From CAKUIA01 sp044433115 (GTDB lineage Bacteria; Verrucomicrobiota; Verrucomicrobiia; Opitutales; Intestinicryptomonadaceae), in assembly GCA_044433115.1 (NCBI GenBank), contig JAWXTY010000017.1, positions 1 through 42,109 on the forward strand: 42,109 nt of DNA. The letters are read 5' to 3'. Position numbers and translations under genes: made by a program. Below are positions 14,327 through 23,762 of the stretch, piece after piece. The notes beneath the pieces are model-generated. The model did not search any database. It was not told where the DNA came from and saw only the letters and a list, made by a program, of their open reading frames with translations. How positions within the stretch are numbered: position 1 is the stretch's first letter; every line of letters starts with the position of its first letter.

Positions 14327-15106
14327 TTATTTAGGGAATTTTGAGCTTCTAACTTCATCTGCATAGGCAGAAAATGCGTCTATAACTGTGTCTTTTAAAT
14401 TTGCATATTGCTTTGAGAAGCTTGGATATTTGCCTCCTAAGCCCAATATATCTGTGCATACTAAAACCTGCCCATCGCAGTCAAGACCAGAGCCTATTCC
14501 TATTAATGGAATATTTATATTTTCTCTAATTAGGCTTGCAACATCGCTATCACAAAGCTCTAGCACTATGCAAAATACGCCAGCTTTTTCAAGGGCTTTC
14601 GCTTGGGATATTAGAATTTCAGCCTCATTTAGGGTCTTGCCTGCTTTTTTGTATGAGCCTAATTTTAGTATCTGCTGAGGCTCTAAGCCAATGTGTCCGA
14701 CTATGGCAATTCCTGCGTCGCTAAGTTTTGCTATCTTCTCTAAAATATCAGGAGTTGCTCCCTCAATCTTTACTGCACTTGCCCCACCTTCTTGTATCAA
14801 CGCCCTTGCAGAGTCTAAAAGCCTGTCGAAGCTATAGTGAGCTAAGCCAAAGGGCATATCGCTGACAACTAAAGCCTTTGTGTTCGCCCTTGCGACTGCC
14901 TTTGTGTGGTGTAGCATAGCGTTTAAATCTACGGCAACTGTGCTGTCGTGTCCCAAAAATGTATTGCCTACTGAGTCGCCTACAAGAATTATATCTACGT
15001 TTGCTGCGTCAGCAAGGCTTGCAAAAAGTGCGTCGTATGCTGTAATCATCACGACTTTTTCTTTGTTCTTTTTGCTTATTATGTCTTTTGTAGTAATTTT
15101 TTTCAT
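14327..15106 (-). CDS. panB: 3-methyl-2-oxobutanoate hydroxymethyltransferase
   Basis: It adds a hydroxymethyl group from methylenetetrahydrofolate to ketoisovalerate, the first committed step to pantothenate. The 259-residue TIM barrel shows the usual MITAYDALFASLADAA, ILVGDSVGNTFLGHDSTVAV, MPFGLAHYS, SAVKIEGA and GHIGLEPQ segments and IGIGSGLDCDGQVLVCTDIL. Metal-binding Asp residues sit in GDSVGN and in the second strand motif SDMPFG. It is 8 nt from the upstream asmA-like gene and one base from the SET gene start, so all three should be co-transcribed. panC is not adjacent. The precursor ketoisovalerate comes from the pathway of ilvN/ilvC. Confidence 0.95.
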   Translation of the reverse strand: MKKITTKDIISKKNKEKVVMITAYDALFASLADAANVDIILVGDSVGNTFLGHDSTVAVDLNAMLHHTKAVARANTKALVVSDMPFGLAHYSFDRLLDSARALIQEGGASAVKIEGATPDILEKIAKLSDAGIAIVGHIGLEPQQILKLGSYKKAGKTLNEAEILISQAKALEKAGVFCIVLELCDSDVASLIRENINIPLIGIGSGLDCDGQVLVCTDILGLGGKYPSFSKQYANLKDTVIDAFSAYADEVRSSKFPK

Positions 15107-15114
15107 ATTAGTTT

Positions 15115-18100
15115 TTATTTTAAAAATGAGTTTATAAAGCTGTCTGCTGCACCCTTTGCAGAATTTCCAAGAAGCTCGCCTGCATTTGTTTCTACAGCTT
15201 CGAGCGTTCCAAAAATTAGAAAAGGCTTGGTTTTGTGTAGCTTTTCTTTAGTGAGATATTTTTCGTAAATATTTGCCTTTTTGAATAAATCTGAAATATC
15301 GGCATTTTGAGTGTAGGCAGAAATTGCCACCTTTAAGTCCTGCTCATTGATAGGCAAGCCACTTTGATAGGCTATCCTGCCTAAGCCTATAATAGAGATT
15401 TCTCTGTTGTCTATTCTGAGATTTTCTAGTTTTATGTCGAGCGAGCTATCTCTGATTATGCTTGCAGAAAAGTTAGAGTATTCAAAATTCTTAAATGTCT
15501 CTAATAGCGTATTCGCCGCATTTAGCTCCTTTGCTTTTTTACCTAAAAATCCCCCTGCAATATTTATCAAAGATGACGCCATATCGGCAGCTGCCCCCAT
15601 TGAGCTGTTAGGGTCTATAATGCTTATTGTGCCTCTTCCTATATTGTTTAGGCTTGCTTTGCCTTGTATATTTTCAACTAAGAGCTTCGCATCTTTAGCC
15701 TTGGAATTTAGATTTAAGTCTATCGCCAAAGTTCCATTTATCATAGAATATCCACTGTTGGCATTGTAGCTTAACCTGCTTGCGTCAATTTTAGGAATAT
15801 TTATACTAAACTCTTTTAGCTCGTAAGGCTCTGCTTGTTTTTTGTCGAAAATTAGGGAAGATTTAACATTGCCCTTTTCTGAGCTTGCGAGGGTAAATTG
15901 AGTTTTTTCTATACTTACTGAGTCCTCATCTAAAAGTATATTGGAGTTTAACTTTGTGATAATTTTTGCCCCAGATAACTCTATGTCAGTAAGTTTGAGT
16001 TGCAATCTTAGGTCATAGCCAATATCCCAAAATGCTTTTGTGTTTGTGGTAATTTCTTTTGTGGTTGTCTTGATGGGCAATGGGCTAGACTTTGCATTTG
16101 TTGCCTTTTGGGCGAACTGCATAGCCCTTTCTTTACGCTCTTGTACACTAGGTTTTGCGTCTGTTTGTTTCTTGTATGTATTAGAAATACTTGGGGTTGT
16201 TATCTCTTCTAAATGAACTGATTTGCTTGTAGCTTTTGCAAGAAAAATCAAATCATCTAAAATTAGATTTATAGATTTAAGCTCGGCATTTATCTTGTTT
16301 CCACTAAGCTTTGACTTGAGGCTATAATCGCTCTTTCCCTGTGGGCTAGTTATATTTAATAGCCCTGTAAAGTTTTTTTCTGGAGTGGATAAATCAATTT
16401 TAGTGTCGAGGTCTATAATTGGAATGTAGCCATTTTCGCTCTTGAGTTTTAGATTAGTTATCTTAGTTCTAGTGCTGAAAATATTGTCCTTAAAATCTAA
16501 ATCAATTTTGGCAAAGGCACTTTGAATATTGTTATAATTTTCGAGTATACCAACCTTCATTAGGGCAGGTATGTATAGGGAAATTTTGGTGTTCGCCTTT
16601 TCTAATTCTCCTCTATTTGTCTCTACATTTATATAGCTAGTTAAGATTTCTGTTCCCTTATATTCAAGCTTGAATTTGTCTATATAAGTCTTTGTTTTGT
16701 CGCCTGTTTTCTTGTAATCGAAAGAGGCACTTGGCGTTATTCCAGAAAAAATCTCTTGATTATTGTAGCTATAATTCCAATTTTCTAGGATTGCAAGTCC
16801 CTTTATATTAAGTTCTTCTGGGCTTTTAATTATGTCGACTTCGCCAGATATAGAAGTTGCGTCTATATCTTTTACATAAGCTTTTAGGGTGCTAAAAGGT
16901 AGCGAGTTTGCAATGAGCTTTGCCTTGAAGTTTTTGTTTTGTAGCTCGTAATTTTTTAGAATTAGCTTTTCGCTTAGCTTAGCTTGCAAAAGGGTGAAAT
17001 CGCCATTGTGCATATTTAGCTTTAAGTTATCAATTTCTAGTTTTTCGCCAATTTTTTCTATGTCGAGATTTAGGTCTAAGGTAGAATTTTTAACTTTTTC
17101 TAAATTATCTATATGCACTTGAGCTGTACTTAGAAAAATCATAACGCTTCCAGTAGCTGAAATACTTGCAATGCTCTTTTCTTCGCTACTTTTTAGAGAA
17201 ACTTTTGCCTTTATTTCTTCATCTTTAGTCCTTATTAAACGCAAGTCTAAATCTGCAAGAAAATTCTTGTTTAGGTCTATGCTAGAATGTAGTTTAGCTC
17301 CTGTAAAAACATCACGAATTAGTATAGCTTCGTTCTTGAGTATTTCTAGTGCTTTAAAATAAATTTCTTCTTTTGAGTCTATTATTAAAGCCTTATTTTC
17401 TGCGTCTAAAGATAGGCTTAAGTGGGCGTTTATCTTGTTGTCGCTAAAGTCGTAGTCCGACAAATAGCTACGCAAAATGTCGTAGGGGATATTGTCTATA
17501 TAGAGGCTTGCAAAGTTTTTAAGATTTTCACTATCAGCAAGTTGATTGTTTTCAATCTCTAGGGGCTTTTCTAGCTTTAGTTGTGCTAGGATTTCGCCTT
17601 CTTTGAACAAATCGGCATCTAAGTTTTTAATGCTAAGGCTATTGCTATCCTTTTTTAGTTCGGCGTTTAGCTTTAAATTAGAGTTGCTTAAAAAGTTTAA
17701 TTCTTCTATGGGGCAAATTAAATTGCCTGAGCTTGCGTCGACTCTTAGTATTGCATCTACTTCTTCAAAAAAGTTCTTTGATTTTATGTCTACAAAGCTA
17801 TCTATGTCGAGAGCAAAGGCTGAACTTTTTTGAAATATTTTAGCTAAATCTTCTTTGGAAATTTTGCAAGAACTTAAAATACTTAAATCCTTGAAATCTT
17901 GGCTGTATTCCAATTTTAACTTTAGCAATTCTTGCCTATTAGAGCTTGCAAGAAGTTCTAAATTTCTGATATTTTCGCTTGCCTTAACTTGACTAATTAG
18001 CTTTAGGTCTTGGTTAAGGAGACCTTCTGAGGCTATGATTTCTAGCCTTAAATTGCTAAGGTCTTTAGGGCTTTTTAGTTTTAGGTCTTGGGCGTTTAAT

Positions 18101-18657
18101 TCTAGCTTTGCAAGCTTTTCTGTTTTATTTTCTAAGGAAATTTGAGCTTTTATGTTTTTGATATTTATATTAAAAGGCTTTTTTGTATTCTTCTTGATTT
18201 CCTCTTTAGGAGCTTCTAGCTTAGGGCTTTGCGTGTCGCCTTTTTGCTCGATTTGTGCTACTGTAGGAGCTTGATTATTTTCTTCTGGCACAAAAGCTTC
18301 TGCAAATCTTTTTCTAGGTTTTTCTTTTTTTGCTATATCTATTTTTGCATTTTCAATTTGAATATCTTCTATATTTATTTCATTGAAAAGCAGGCTAAAG
18401 AGGCTTGAATATTGAATAGAAACGAGGGGGGCTTCTATGTCAAAGTTGTCGTTTGTGATTTTAAGATTAGTTATATTTGCAGAGCTTAAATTTGCCTTAA
18501 AGCTATCTACTTTAACGTTTTCGCCAAAATTTTCGCTCAAAGTTTTTTGTATAAATTCATTCTGCACCTCCTCATTTGTTAAATAAAAGTATGCAGCAGA
18601 AAGGCTAATCGCACTGAGGGCGAATAGGCATAGGCTAATTTTCAAAATAGTTTTCAT
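15115..18657 (-). CDS. Large AsmA-like envelope protein (1180 aa)
   Basis: One N-terminal membrane anchor (residues 5-27, ISLCLFALSAISLSAAYFYL) is followed by the AsmA opening pattern: FGENVKVDSFKANLSSANIT and LFNEINIEDIQIENAKIDIA. About 1,000 residues of repetitive amphipathic beta strands rich in Leu, Lys, Ser and Asp follow, then a C-terminal AsmA-like block (INGTLAIDLNLNSKAKDAKL to REISIIGLGRIAYQSGLPIN). Proteins of this repeating beta-groove family bridge the inner and outer membranes and move phospholipids or affect outer-membrane assembly. A charged, Thr/Lys-rich stretch around residues 840-880 looks like a disordered insert. It lies 1 nt downstream of the glycosyltransferase gene. Family assignment is from pattern and length; the exact subfamily is uncertain. 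Confidence 0.75.
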   Translation of the reverse strand: MKTILKISLCLFALSAISLSAAYFYLTNEEVQNEFIQKTLSENFGENVKVDSFKANLSSANITNLKITNDNFDIEAPLVSIQYSSLFSLLFNEINIEDIQIENAKIDIAKKEKPRKRFAEAFVPEENNQAPTVAQIEQKGDTQSPKLEAPKEEIKKNTKKPFNINIKNIKAQISLENKTEKLAKLELNAQDLKLKSPKDLSNLRLEIIASEGLLNQDLKLISQVKASENIRNLELLASSNRQELLKLKLEYSQDFKDLSILSSCKISKEDLAKIFQKSSAFALDIDSFVDIKSKNFFEEVDAILRVDASSGNLICPIEELNFLSNSNLKLNAELKKDSNSLSIKNLDADLFKEGEILAQLKLEKPLEIENNQLADSENLKNFASLYIDNIPYDILRSYLSDYDFSDNKINAHLSLSLDAENKALIIDSKEEIYFKALEILKNEAILIRDVFTGAKLHSSIDLNKNFLADLDLRLIRTKDEEIKAKVSLKSSEEKSIASISATGSVMIFLSTAQVHIDNLEKVKNSTLDLNLDIEKIGEKLEIDNLKLNMHNGDFTLLQAKLSEKLILKNYELQNKNFKAKLIANSLPFSTLKAYVKDIDATSISGEVDIIKSPEELNIKGLAILENWNYSYNNQEIFSGITPSASFDYKKTGDKTKTYIDKFKLEYKGTEILTSYINVETNRGELEKANTKISLYIPALMKVGILENYNNIQSAFAKIDLDFKDNIFSTRTKITNLKLKSENGYIPIIDLDTKIDLSTPEKNFTGLLNITSPQGKSDYSLKSKLSGNKINAELKSINLILDDLIFLAKATSKSVHLEEITTPSISNTYKKQTDAKPSVQERKERAMQFAQKATNAKSSPLPIKTTTKEITTNTKAFWDIGYDLRLQLKLTDIELSGAKIITKLNSNILLDEDSVSIEKTQFTLASSEKGNVKSSLIFDKKQAEPYELKEFSINIPKIDASRLSYNANSGYSMINGTLAIDLNLNSKAKDAKLLVENIQGKASLNNIGRGTISIIDPNSSMGAAADMASSLINIAGGFLGKKAKELNAANTLLETFKNFEYSNFSASIIRDSSLDIKLENLRIDNREISIIGLGRIAYQSGLPINEQDLKVAISAYTQNADISDLFKKANIYEKYLTKEKLHKTKPFLIFGTLEAVETNAGELLGNSAKGAADSFINSFLK

Positions 18658-18658
18658 T

Positions 18659-20122
18659 TTATAATTTTCTCAAAAGTATTTTTTCTATGTATAGATAAAT
18701 AATTAAATTTTCACGCAAGCCATAAAATTCTTCTTGATAATTTTCGCTATCAAAGTTGTCTTTTAGTTCTGGGTTGTCTGTTACTATAACTTGGGCATTT
18801 TTTAATTTTGCAATATCATTATAGCTTATATTTTTGTATTTAATCAAGTAATAAGGTATAGGAAAGGGCGAATTTTTCATATCAAAGCTTATGCTTGCCT
18901 CGGGATTTTGTGTTTTAATTTGCTCTATGCGACTTAAAAAATTCTTTAAATCGCCCACTGTATGCACGTAAATAAAGGGGTTTCTAGGATCCATTGCAAA
19001 GCGTTGAGTAGCTAGTATGCTAGAGCTTGTCTTTGCGTATAGAGTTAAGGCTAAGGCTATGAAGCTTAAGCACTTAATTGCTTTGTTCTTGTGCAAAATT
19101 CCCACAGAAAATGCGTAGCCAAAAAGTACGCACATAGGCATAATTAAAGATAGCAAAAGCCAAGGTGTTTTGTATGAAATTAGTGAAAGGATTGAAAAAT
19201 ATATCACACAAAAGCTAGATATATAATTGATAATTTTTTCTCTTTTTATATATCCAATCAATGCTCCAAGTAGGGCAAATATCGTTATTGCAAACTCGCC
19301 AAAATATACGCCTTGCGACTTTTGAAAGAACAATATTTTTGTGTAGTATAAAAATTCCTTAGAGTGAATTTCGCTCTGAGATTTTTCAAAAAAGTGCAAG
19401 TAAGAAGCAATTCCATCTACAATTCCCTTAGGGTTTGTGCCAAAAGAGGAGTAGAGTGTTATGTATACTAAAAGGGCAAGAGCAAAGCTAATTCCTGCTT
19501 TTTTTGCAAGGCTGTAATTTAGTTTTAATTTGCTTTTATACGCTAAAATTATGCTTGGAATTAATAGGGCAAAAAGCACAATGACAAAAGTTTCTTTGCT
19601 AGATTGAGCCAAGCCACAAGCTAGCCCAAGTGCTATAAAATCGCCAAGCTTTTGCCTTGTTATTGCCAAATAAAGGTAGCTCATTGCTAAGAAAACAAAG
19701 AGGCAAAAAAAGATTTCTTGCACAAAGTATAAAGAATACAATATGCTCAGTGCCGAAACGCTCCAGCCTGCTATTGCAATGCTTATGCAGGCAAAATTTA
19801 CTTGGCTCTTTAGTGCAAAAAATGCAAGTATGCTAAGCAAAAATATAGGCAAAAGAGTCTTTCTTAAAGAAGAAATTTCGTGGTTTGGGCTTCTAAAAAG
19901 GCTCTCAGTTTTCTTTATAAAATATGCCCAATAATACAAAATGCCCCCATGAGCTCCTTCTGGGCTATATTTGTAAGAATTTGTTTGATAGAGCTTTATG
20001 TAGCAAAGAGCTTGTTCGCCCTCGTCTGCGTGAGCTACTCTACGCTCGCTACAGTCCAACCTCAATTCTACAGCAAAGATAGAAATTGCAAGTATTAAAA
20101 AAACTGCAAATGCCTTATACAT
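18659..20122 (-). CDS. Multi-pass membrane glycosyltransferase-like protein (PMT/ArnT superfamily, TIGR03663-like)
   Basis: The 487-residue protein has about 10-12 hydrophobic spans. After the first comes LDCSERRVAHADEGEQALCY, with the acidic DE pair in the first external loop that is the catalytic signature of GT-C enzymes, and then ILYYWAYFIKK. This HxDE arrangement resembles the family annotated as flippase activity-associated protein Agl23. A C-terminal soluble part of about 100 residues follows the last span. Such enzymes transfer sugars from polyprenyl-phosphate donors on the periplasmic side. Substrate and acceptor are unknown. Its start overlaps the end of the thioesterase gene by 8 nt, and the AsmA-like gene follows directly, which suggests a cell-envelope role. 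Confidence 0.7.
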   Translation of the reverse strand: MYKAFAVFLILAISIFAVELRLDCSERRVAHADEGEQALCYIKLYQTNSYKYSPEGAHGGILYYWAYFIKKTESLFRSPNHEISSLRKTLLPIFLLSILAFFALKSQVNFACISIAIAGWSVSALSILYSLYFVQEIFFCLFVFLAMSYLYLAITRQKLGDFIALGLACGLAQSSKETFVIVLFALLIPSIILAYKSKLKLNYSLAKKAGISFALALLVYITLYSSFGTNPKGIVDGIASYLHFFEKSQSEIHSKEFLYYTKILFFQKSQGVYFGEFAITIFALLGALIGYIKREKIINYISSFCVIYFSILSLISYKTPWLLLSLIMPMCVLFGYAFSVGILHKNKAIKCLSFIALALTLYAKTSSSILATQRFAMDPRNPFIYVHTVGDLKNFLSRIEQIKTQNPEASISFDMKNSPFPIPYYLIKYKNISYNDIAKLKNAQVIVTDNPELKDNFDSENYQEEFYGLRENLIIYLYIEKILLRKL

Positions 20123-20531
20123 TTGAGTTTTTGTCGAAAGCCTCTTTCATAATATTAAAGAAATGAGCAGGAGGCTTCATTGGTAGGTTTTTTTCATTTA
20201 CAAAAACGTGTACAGTCTCGCCTGTACAAAGTGTGGTGTCGCCACGCTTGACTTCGTAATTAATAATAATTTTAACAGAAGGGCGTGTAGCAATTCTTGC
20301 AAAGACTTTAAGTTCGTCGTCGAATACAGCAGGTTGAGCGTACTTAAGTTTAGCTTCAATCACAGGCAAGTGGATTTTTGCCTGCGATAATTCTTTGTAG
20401 CTAAGCCCCAAGCTGCCAACGAGTTCCAGTCTAGCCACTTCAAACCACTTCAAGTAGTTTGCGTGATAGACTACCCCCATTGCGTCTGTTTCGCTAAAAC
20501 GAACTTTTATCTTTGCAGAACTTTCTATCAT
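20115..20531 (-). CDS. YbgC/FadM-type acyl-CoA thioesterase (hot-dog fold)
   Basis: The 138-residue 4HBT protein carries the signature VRFSETDAMGVVYHANYLKW with the catalytic Asp at residue 16, then FEVARLELVGSLGLSY and the C-terminal strands KIIINYEVKRGDTTLCTGET and VHVFVNEKNLPMKPP. YbgC proteins hydrolyse acyl-CoA or acyl-ACP thioesters and, in proteobacteria, belong to the tol-pal gene cluster; no tol genes are present here. It is placed 9 nt after the lysA-like gene and overlaps the glycosyltransferase start by 8 nt, so it is in the middle of an operon. The physiological substrate cannot be told from sequence. Confidence 0.88.
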   Translation of the reverse strand: MIESSAKIKVRFSETDAMGVVYHANYLKWFEVARLELVGSLGLSYKELSQAKIHLPVIEAKLKYAQPAVFDDELKVFARIATRPSVKIIINYEVKRGDTTLCTGETVHVFVNEKNLPMKPPAHFFNIMKEAFDKNSNV

Positions 20532-20540
20532 AAGTATTCC

Positions 20541-21788
20541 CTATACTTCGCAAGCAAAGACTTCTTCTAAAGTTTGAGCTCGTCTAATTTGCCTTATGCT
20601 AGAGTCGTCTTCAATCATATATTCGGCTATAGCAGGATAAGAATTGTAGTTTTTGCAACTCATAGAGCTACAATATGCTCCACAGCCTTCAATTACGCAA
20701 ACATCGCCAATCTTAGCCTTTGCCAACTTACGTGGCTTTAAGCCCTCTGGGTCGCCAGCAGCAGGAGTCAAAATATCGCCACTTTCGCAACAATGCCCAA
20801 CTACTATATAATCTTGCTCGCAATCGCACTCTTCTTTTTGTACTATAACTATAGGGTGCTGTGCTCCATATATAGATGGGCGAAGCAAGTCCGTCATACC
20901 AGTATTTAGCTTAATAAATTTGTAGCCCTCAGTACCTGTATCGCACATATCTTGAACTTTGGCTACCACGCTTGCAGTGTTGGCAAGCAAAAATGTACCA
21001 GGCTCTATCTCAAAGTGTAACTTTCTGCCAGTCTCTTTAGCAAAATCTGCAATAGCCTCAGAAATAGGCTGAGCTATAACTTGTAAATCTGTAGAAACTT
21101 CGTCAGCCATTCTACCAACTTTATAGCCCCCACCCATATTCAAAACTTCAACGTCCTTGAATATCCTTACATTATCCAAGCTCATCTGTGCCACCTTTTG
21201 CCAAACTACAGGGTCAGAACCAGAACCAATATGAGTGTGTATCCTTATAATCTTTAAATTATACTTCTCGCAAATCTCTTGAGCTTGAGGTATATAATCT
21301 TTCCATATACCAAAAGAGGAAGCAACTCCACCAACATTAGTTCTATTAGTTCCTCCAGAACCTAAGCCTGGGTTAATTCTTAGCCCAAGCCTAGTGTTAG
21401 GTAGCAACTTGCCAAAAGTTTTCAACTGATGAAGAGAACAAGCATTGAACTTAACTCCCATATTGTACAATTCAACGATGTCATCTGGTATCTGCTGCGA
21501 AGATATAGATATATGCGAAGGCTCAATACCTGCATATATAGCTCTGCGTGCCTCATAGCCACTAGAAGCATCTATATGCAATCCCATAGAATTAAATAAC
21601 TGCAATATAGCCTTGTTCGAACTTGCCTTCATTGCATACCTCACAGTAATCCCAAAAGCATTAGGAAATGCCAACGCCTTCCTCGCTTGCTCCATTAACC
21701 TATCCTTACTATATACATAACAAGGTAAAGCATAATTATTGGCAATATCCAATGCCATCTCTCTACTCAAAAAATTTAACTTTTCCAT
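20541..21788 (-). CDS. lysA: Diaminopimelate decarboxylase-like PLP enzyme
   Basis: This 415-residue fold type III decarboxylase has the PLP lysine in VRYAMKASSNK (K54), the phosphate-binding glycines in LNMGGGYKVGR, the HIGSGSD segment, EPGTFLLANTASVVAKV, and the dimer-interface pair GHCCESGDI with the catalytic cysteine and GAYCSSMSCKNYNSYP near the end. These are the LysA landmarks (final lysine step, meso-DAP to lysine). The group also includes arginine, ornithine and carboxynorspermidine decarboxylases. The GHCCESGD and GAYCSSM elements favour a DAP decarboxylase but not decisively. A strong 14-bp hairpin lies 77 nt upstream of the ATG, between it and dsbD. Confidence 0.78.
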   Translation of the reverse strand: MEKLNFLSREMALDIANNYALPCYVYSKDRLMEQARKALAFPNAFGITVRYAMKASSNKAILQLFNSMGLHIDASSGYEARRAIYAGIEPSHISISSQQIPDDIVELYNMGVKFNACSLHQLKTFGKLLPNTRLGLRINPGLGSGGTNRTNVGGVASSFGIWKDYIPQAQEICEKYNLKIIRIHTHIGSGSDPVVWQKVAQMSLDNVRIFKDVEVLNMGGGYKVGRMADEVSTDLQVIAQPISEAIADFAKETGRKLHFEIEPGTFLLANTASVVAKVQDMCDTGTEGYKFIKLNTGMTDLLRPSIYGAQHPIVIVQKEECDCEQDYIVVGHCCESGDILTPAAGDPEGLKPRKLAKAKIGDVCVIEGCGAYCSSMSCKNYNSYPAIAEYMIEDDSSIRQIRRAQTLEEVFACEV

Positions 21789-21865
21789 TATCCCTACATA
21801 ATTACAACTTTATCCCCAAAAAACAAGCCAAATTTTTATTAGAAAGGCTTTAGGTAAGGGGCAGT

Positions 21866-21910
21866 TGATGTGTACCCTGCAAGCCTGTACTGTTTTCAGG
21901 GTACACATCA
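21866..21910 (-). other. Strong hairpin between dsbD and lysA
   Basis: TGATGTGTACCCTG (21866-21879) and CAGGGTACACATCA (21897-21910) are perfectly complementary over 14 bp with a 17-nt loop. No T tract follows on the minus strand. It may be a processing or regulatory structure in the lysA leader, or an operator dyad. Confidence 0.6.
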
Positions 21911-21938
21911 GGCAGAATGCCACTTGTTTGAAAATTTT

Positions 21939-23645
21939 TTATAAATTATTTATTGCCTTTTCTAGGATTGAGTAAGTTAGGATGTTGGGGAGGATTATTG
22001 GGTTTTGGGAGTTTTTGTGGTAGAGGAGGTATAGGGGGACTCCGATTGAGCCGAATTTTTCGAGTTCTTGGGCGATGATTGGGTTGCGTTTAGTCCAGTC
22101 TATGCGTAGGAGCTTTATGTTATGTTTTGCAAAGAGTTCTTTTGTAGCTTGGGTGTCTAGGACAAGTTTTTTGTTAGATTGGCAAGTTACGCACCAAGAG
22201 GCAGTAAAGTCTACAAAAACTGTTTCGCCATTGGCTCTAAGTTGGGCTAGTTTATCGAGGGCTTGGGTGGCTTCGTCGTTGGAGTTGAGGCTTGTTGGGG
22301 CTTCTTGGGCTTTATCTATAGAGGCGATTTTGGCTGTGTATATAGATAGGGCAATGAGGAGTATAGAAACAATGCAGGCAGAGTATCTGCATAGCTTAGA
22401 GAAGTGTGGGGCTTGCCATTTTCCGTATATGAATAGGGCTAGAGATAGCAGTAGTACGCTAAATAGTAGGAGGGTCGCTGAATCTGGGTTAGTTTGTTTT
22501 ATGAATACCCAAAATAGCCATATACAAGTTGCGTATAGCAGAAATGCGAGAAATTCTTTAAAAGTGTTTAGCCAATTTCCTGATTTTGGGAGGAATTTGT
22601 GTAGGGCAGGAATGAGGGTAAGGAGCAGATATGGAAATGCCATACCCAAGCCAAGGCAGGTGAATATGCTAATTAGCCTAACTATGTCGAAGTCTTCAAT
22701 GAGGACAGCCCCTACTGCAGTTGCCATATATGGAGCTGTACATGGGCTTGCAACTAGTACAGCGAGTACGCCAGATAAGAAGCTTTTTATATATTCGTTA
22801 TGATTTTTATTTGAGTTATTTCCCAAATTACCAAGGCTTGCACCCACTTCAAATAAGCCAGAAAATGATAGGGCTATTGCAAAGAATAGGAGTATCATAA
22901 GGGCGACAAATATTGGTTCTTGGAGTTGGAAACCCCAGCCGTAGTGAATACCCATAGCTTTAAATATTATCAATAAGCCAGCTAGGGCGAGGAAACTGAG
23001 GACTATACCAAGGCTGTAGCTTAGAGCAGATAGGATTGCTTTGGATTTTTCGCCAGAAGCACCCTTTATAAAGCTTAGGACTTTTATACCAATTATGGGA
23101 AATACGCAGGGCATTAAATTTAAAATCATACCCCCTAAGAACGCCATTAATGCGAGTAGGAATATGCTTTGCTTTTTGCTTTGCTCTATGCTTTGCTCTT
23201 TTAGTTCCACGCTTTGTTTTAGGGATACTTCCCCCACATCACAAGAGTCGGAACATTCGAGCCAAGAGATATTTGCAATAATTTCATTGAGGGTTTTCGC
23301 CTTGTCGTTTATGTATATGTCAAAAGTGGCTGTGGCGTGATTAGAGTAGCCAGTGGACTTCATATCGGCATATACAAATTCTTTAGGCTCAGACCAAGTG
23401 GAACTTTTTAGCTCAAAGCCTTGAGGTAGCTCTAAATTAAGCTCTGTGGGCAATCCCATTTCCTGCTCATAATTTGCATAAATGTGCATATCTTCAGGTA
23501 TGGCAAAATCCACCTTTAAAGTGATGCTAGAATTTAGTTTAGGCGAACCTTCAATACTTAGACTTGGCACTACTTTTGCTGCTGCGAAAAGCTGGCAGAA
23601 GCTTAAGATTATAAAAAGAATTGTTACAGATATAATGTTTTTCAT
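21939..23645 (-). CDS. dsbD: Thiol:disulfide interchange protein DsbD
   Basis: It carries electrons from cytosolic thioredoxin across the inner membrane to periplasmic reductases. All three modules of the 568-residue protein are visible: a signal peptide (residues 1-23); an alpha domain with a cysteine pair C131/C135 in WLECSDSCDVG; a membrane domain with eight or so spans and the two conserved cysteines C180 (NLMPCVFPI) and C302 (SPCTAPYMA); and a thioredoxin-like gamma domain with C485-V-T-C488 in TASWCVTCQS. It is the first gene of the minus-strand run, divergent from mreB with 117 nt between. AT-rich sequence there should hold its promoter, but no clear -35/-10 pair stood out for this strand. 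Confidence 0.94.
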   Translation of the reverse strand: MKNIISVTILFIILSFCQLFAAAKVVPSLSIEGSPKLNSSITLKVDFAIPEDMHIYANYEQEMGLPTELNLELPQGFELKSSTWSEPKEFVYADMKSTGYSNHATATFDIYINDKAKTLNEIIANISWLECSDSCDVGEVSLKQSVELKEQSIEQSKKQSIFLLALMAFLGGMILNLMPCVFPIIGIKVLSFIKGASGEKSKAILSALSYSLGIVLSFLALAGLLIIFKAMGIHYGWGFQLQEPIFVALMILLFFAIALSFSGLFEVGASLGNLGNNSNKNHNEYIKSFLSGVLAVLVASPCTAPYMATAVGAVLIEDFDIVRLISIFTCLGLGMAFPYLLLTLIPALHKFLPKSGNWLNTFKEFLAFLLYATCIWLFWVFIKQTNPDSATLLLFSVLLLSLALFIYGKWQAPHFSKLCRYSACIVSILLIALSIYTAKIASIDKAQEAPTSLNSNDEATQALDKLAQLRANGETVFVDFTASWCVTCQSNKKLVLDTQATKELFAKHNIKLLRIDWTKRNPIIAQELEKFGSIGVPLYLLYHKNSQNPIILPNILTYSILEKAINNL

Positions 23646-23674
23646 ATTATTTTAGATTTTAACTGTATTATAGA

Positions 23675-23703
23675 TTGACAAATAGTCAAATAATTACGAT
23701 TAT
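23675..23703 (+). promoter_or_regulatory. Predicted mreB promoter
   Basis: TTGACA (23675-23680) and GATTAT (23698-23703) are spaced by 17 nt, about 60 nt before the mreB ATG. The -35 lies inside the dyad TTGAC-AAATA-GTCAA (23675-23689), a possible operator. Confidence 0.65.
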
Positions 23704-23710
23704 TACATTG

Positions 23711-23730
23711 CGATTATTAAAATATAATCG
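23711..23730 (+). promoter_or_regulatory. Inverted repeat in the mreB leader
   Basis: CGATTAT (23711-23717) and ATAATCG (23724-23730) form a dyad with a 6-nt centre; CGATTATTA also occurs as a direct repeat at 23697. It lies at or just after the predicted transcription start and may be an operator. Confidence 0.4.
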
Positions 23731-23762
23731 ATTAAAATATTAATTTCTTCACTTAAAATTTC

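Noticed and set aside
22075..22803. Long open frame (242 codons) opposite dsbD
   Set aside because: It is antisense to an unmistakable dsbD; its composition is a mirror of the coding strand and no family features are visible.
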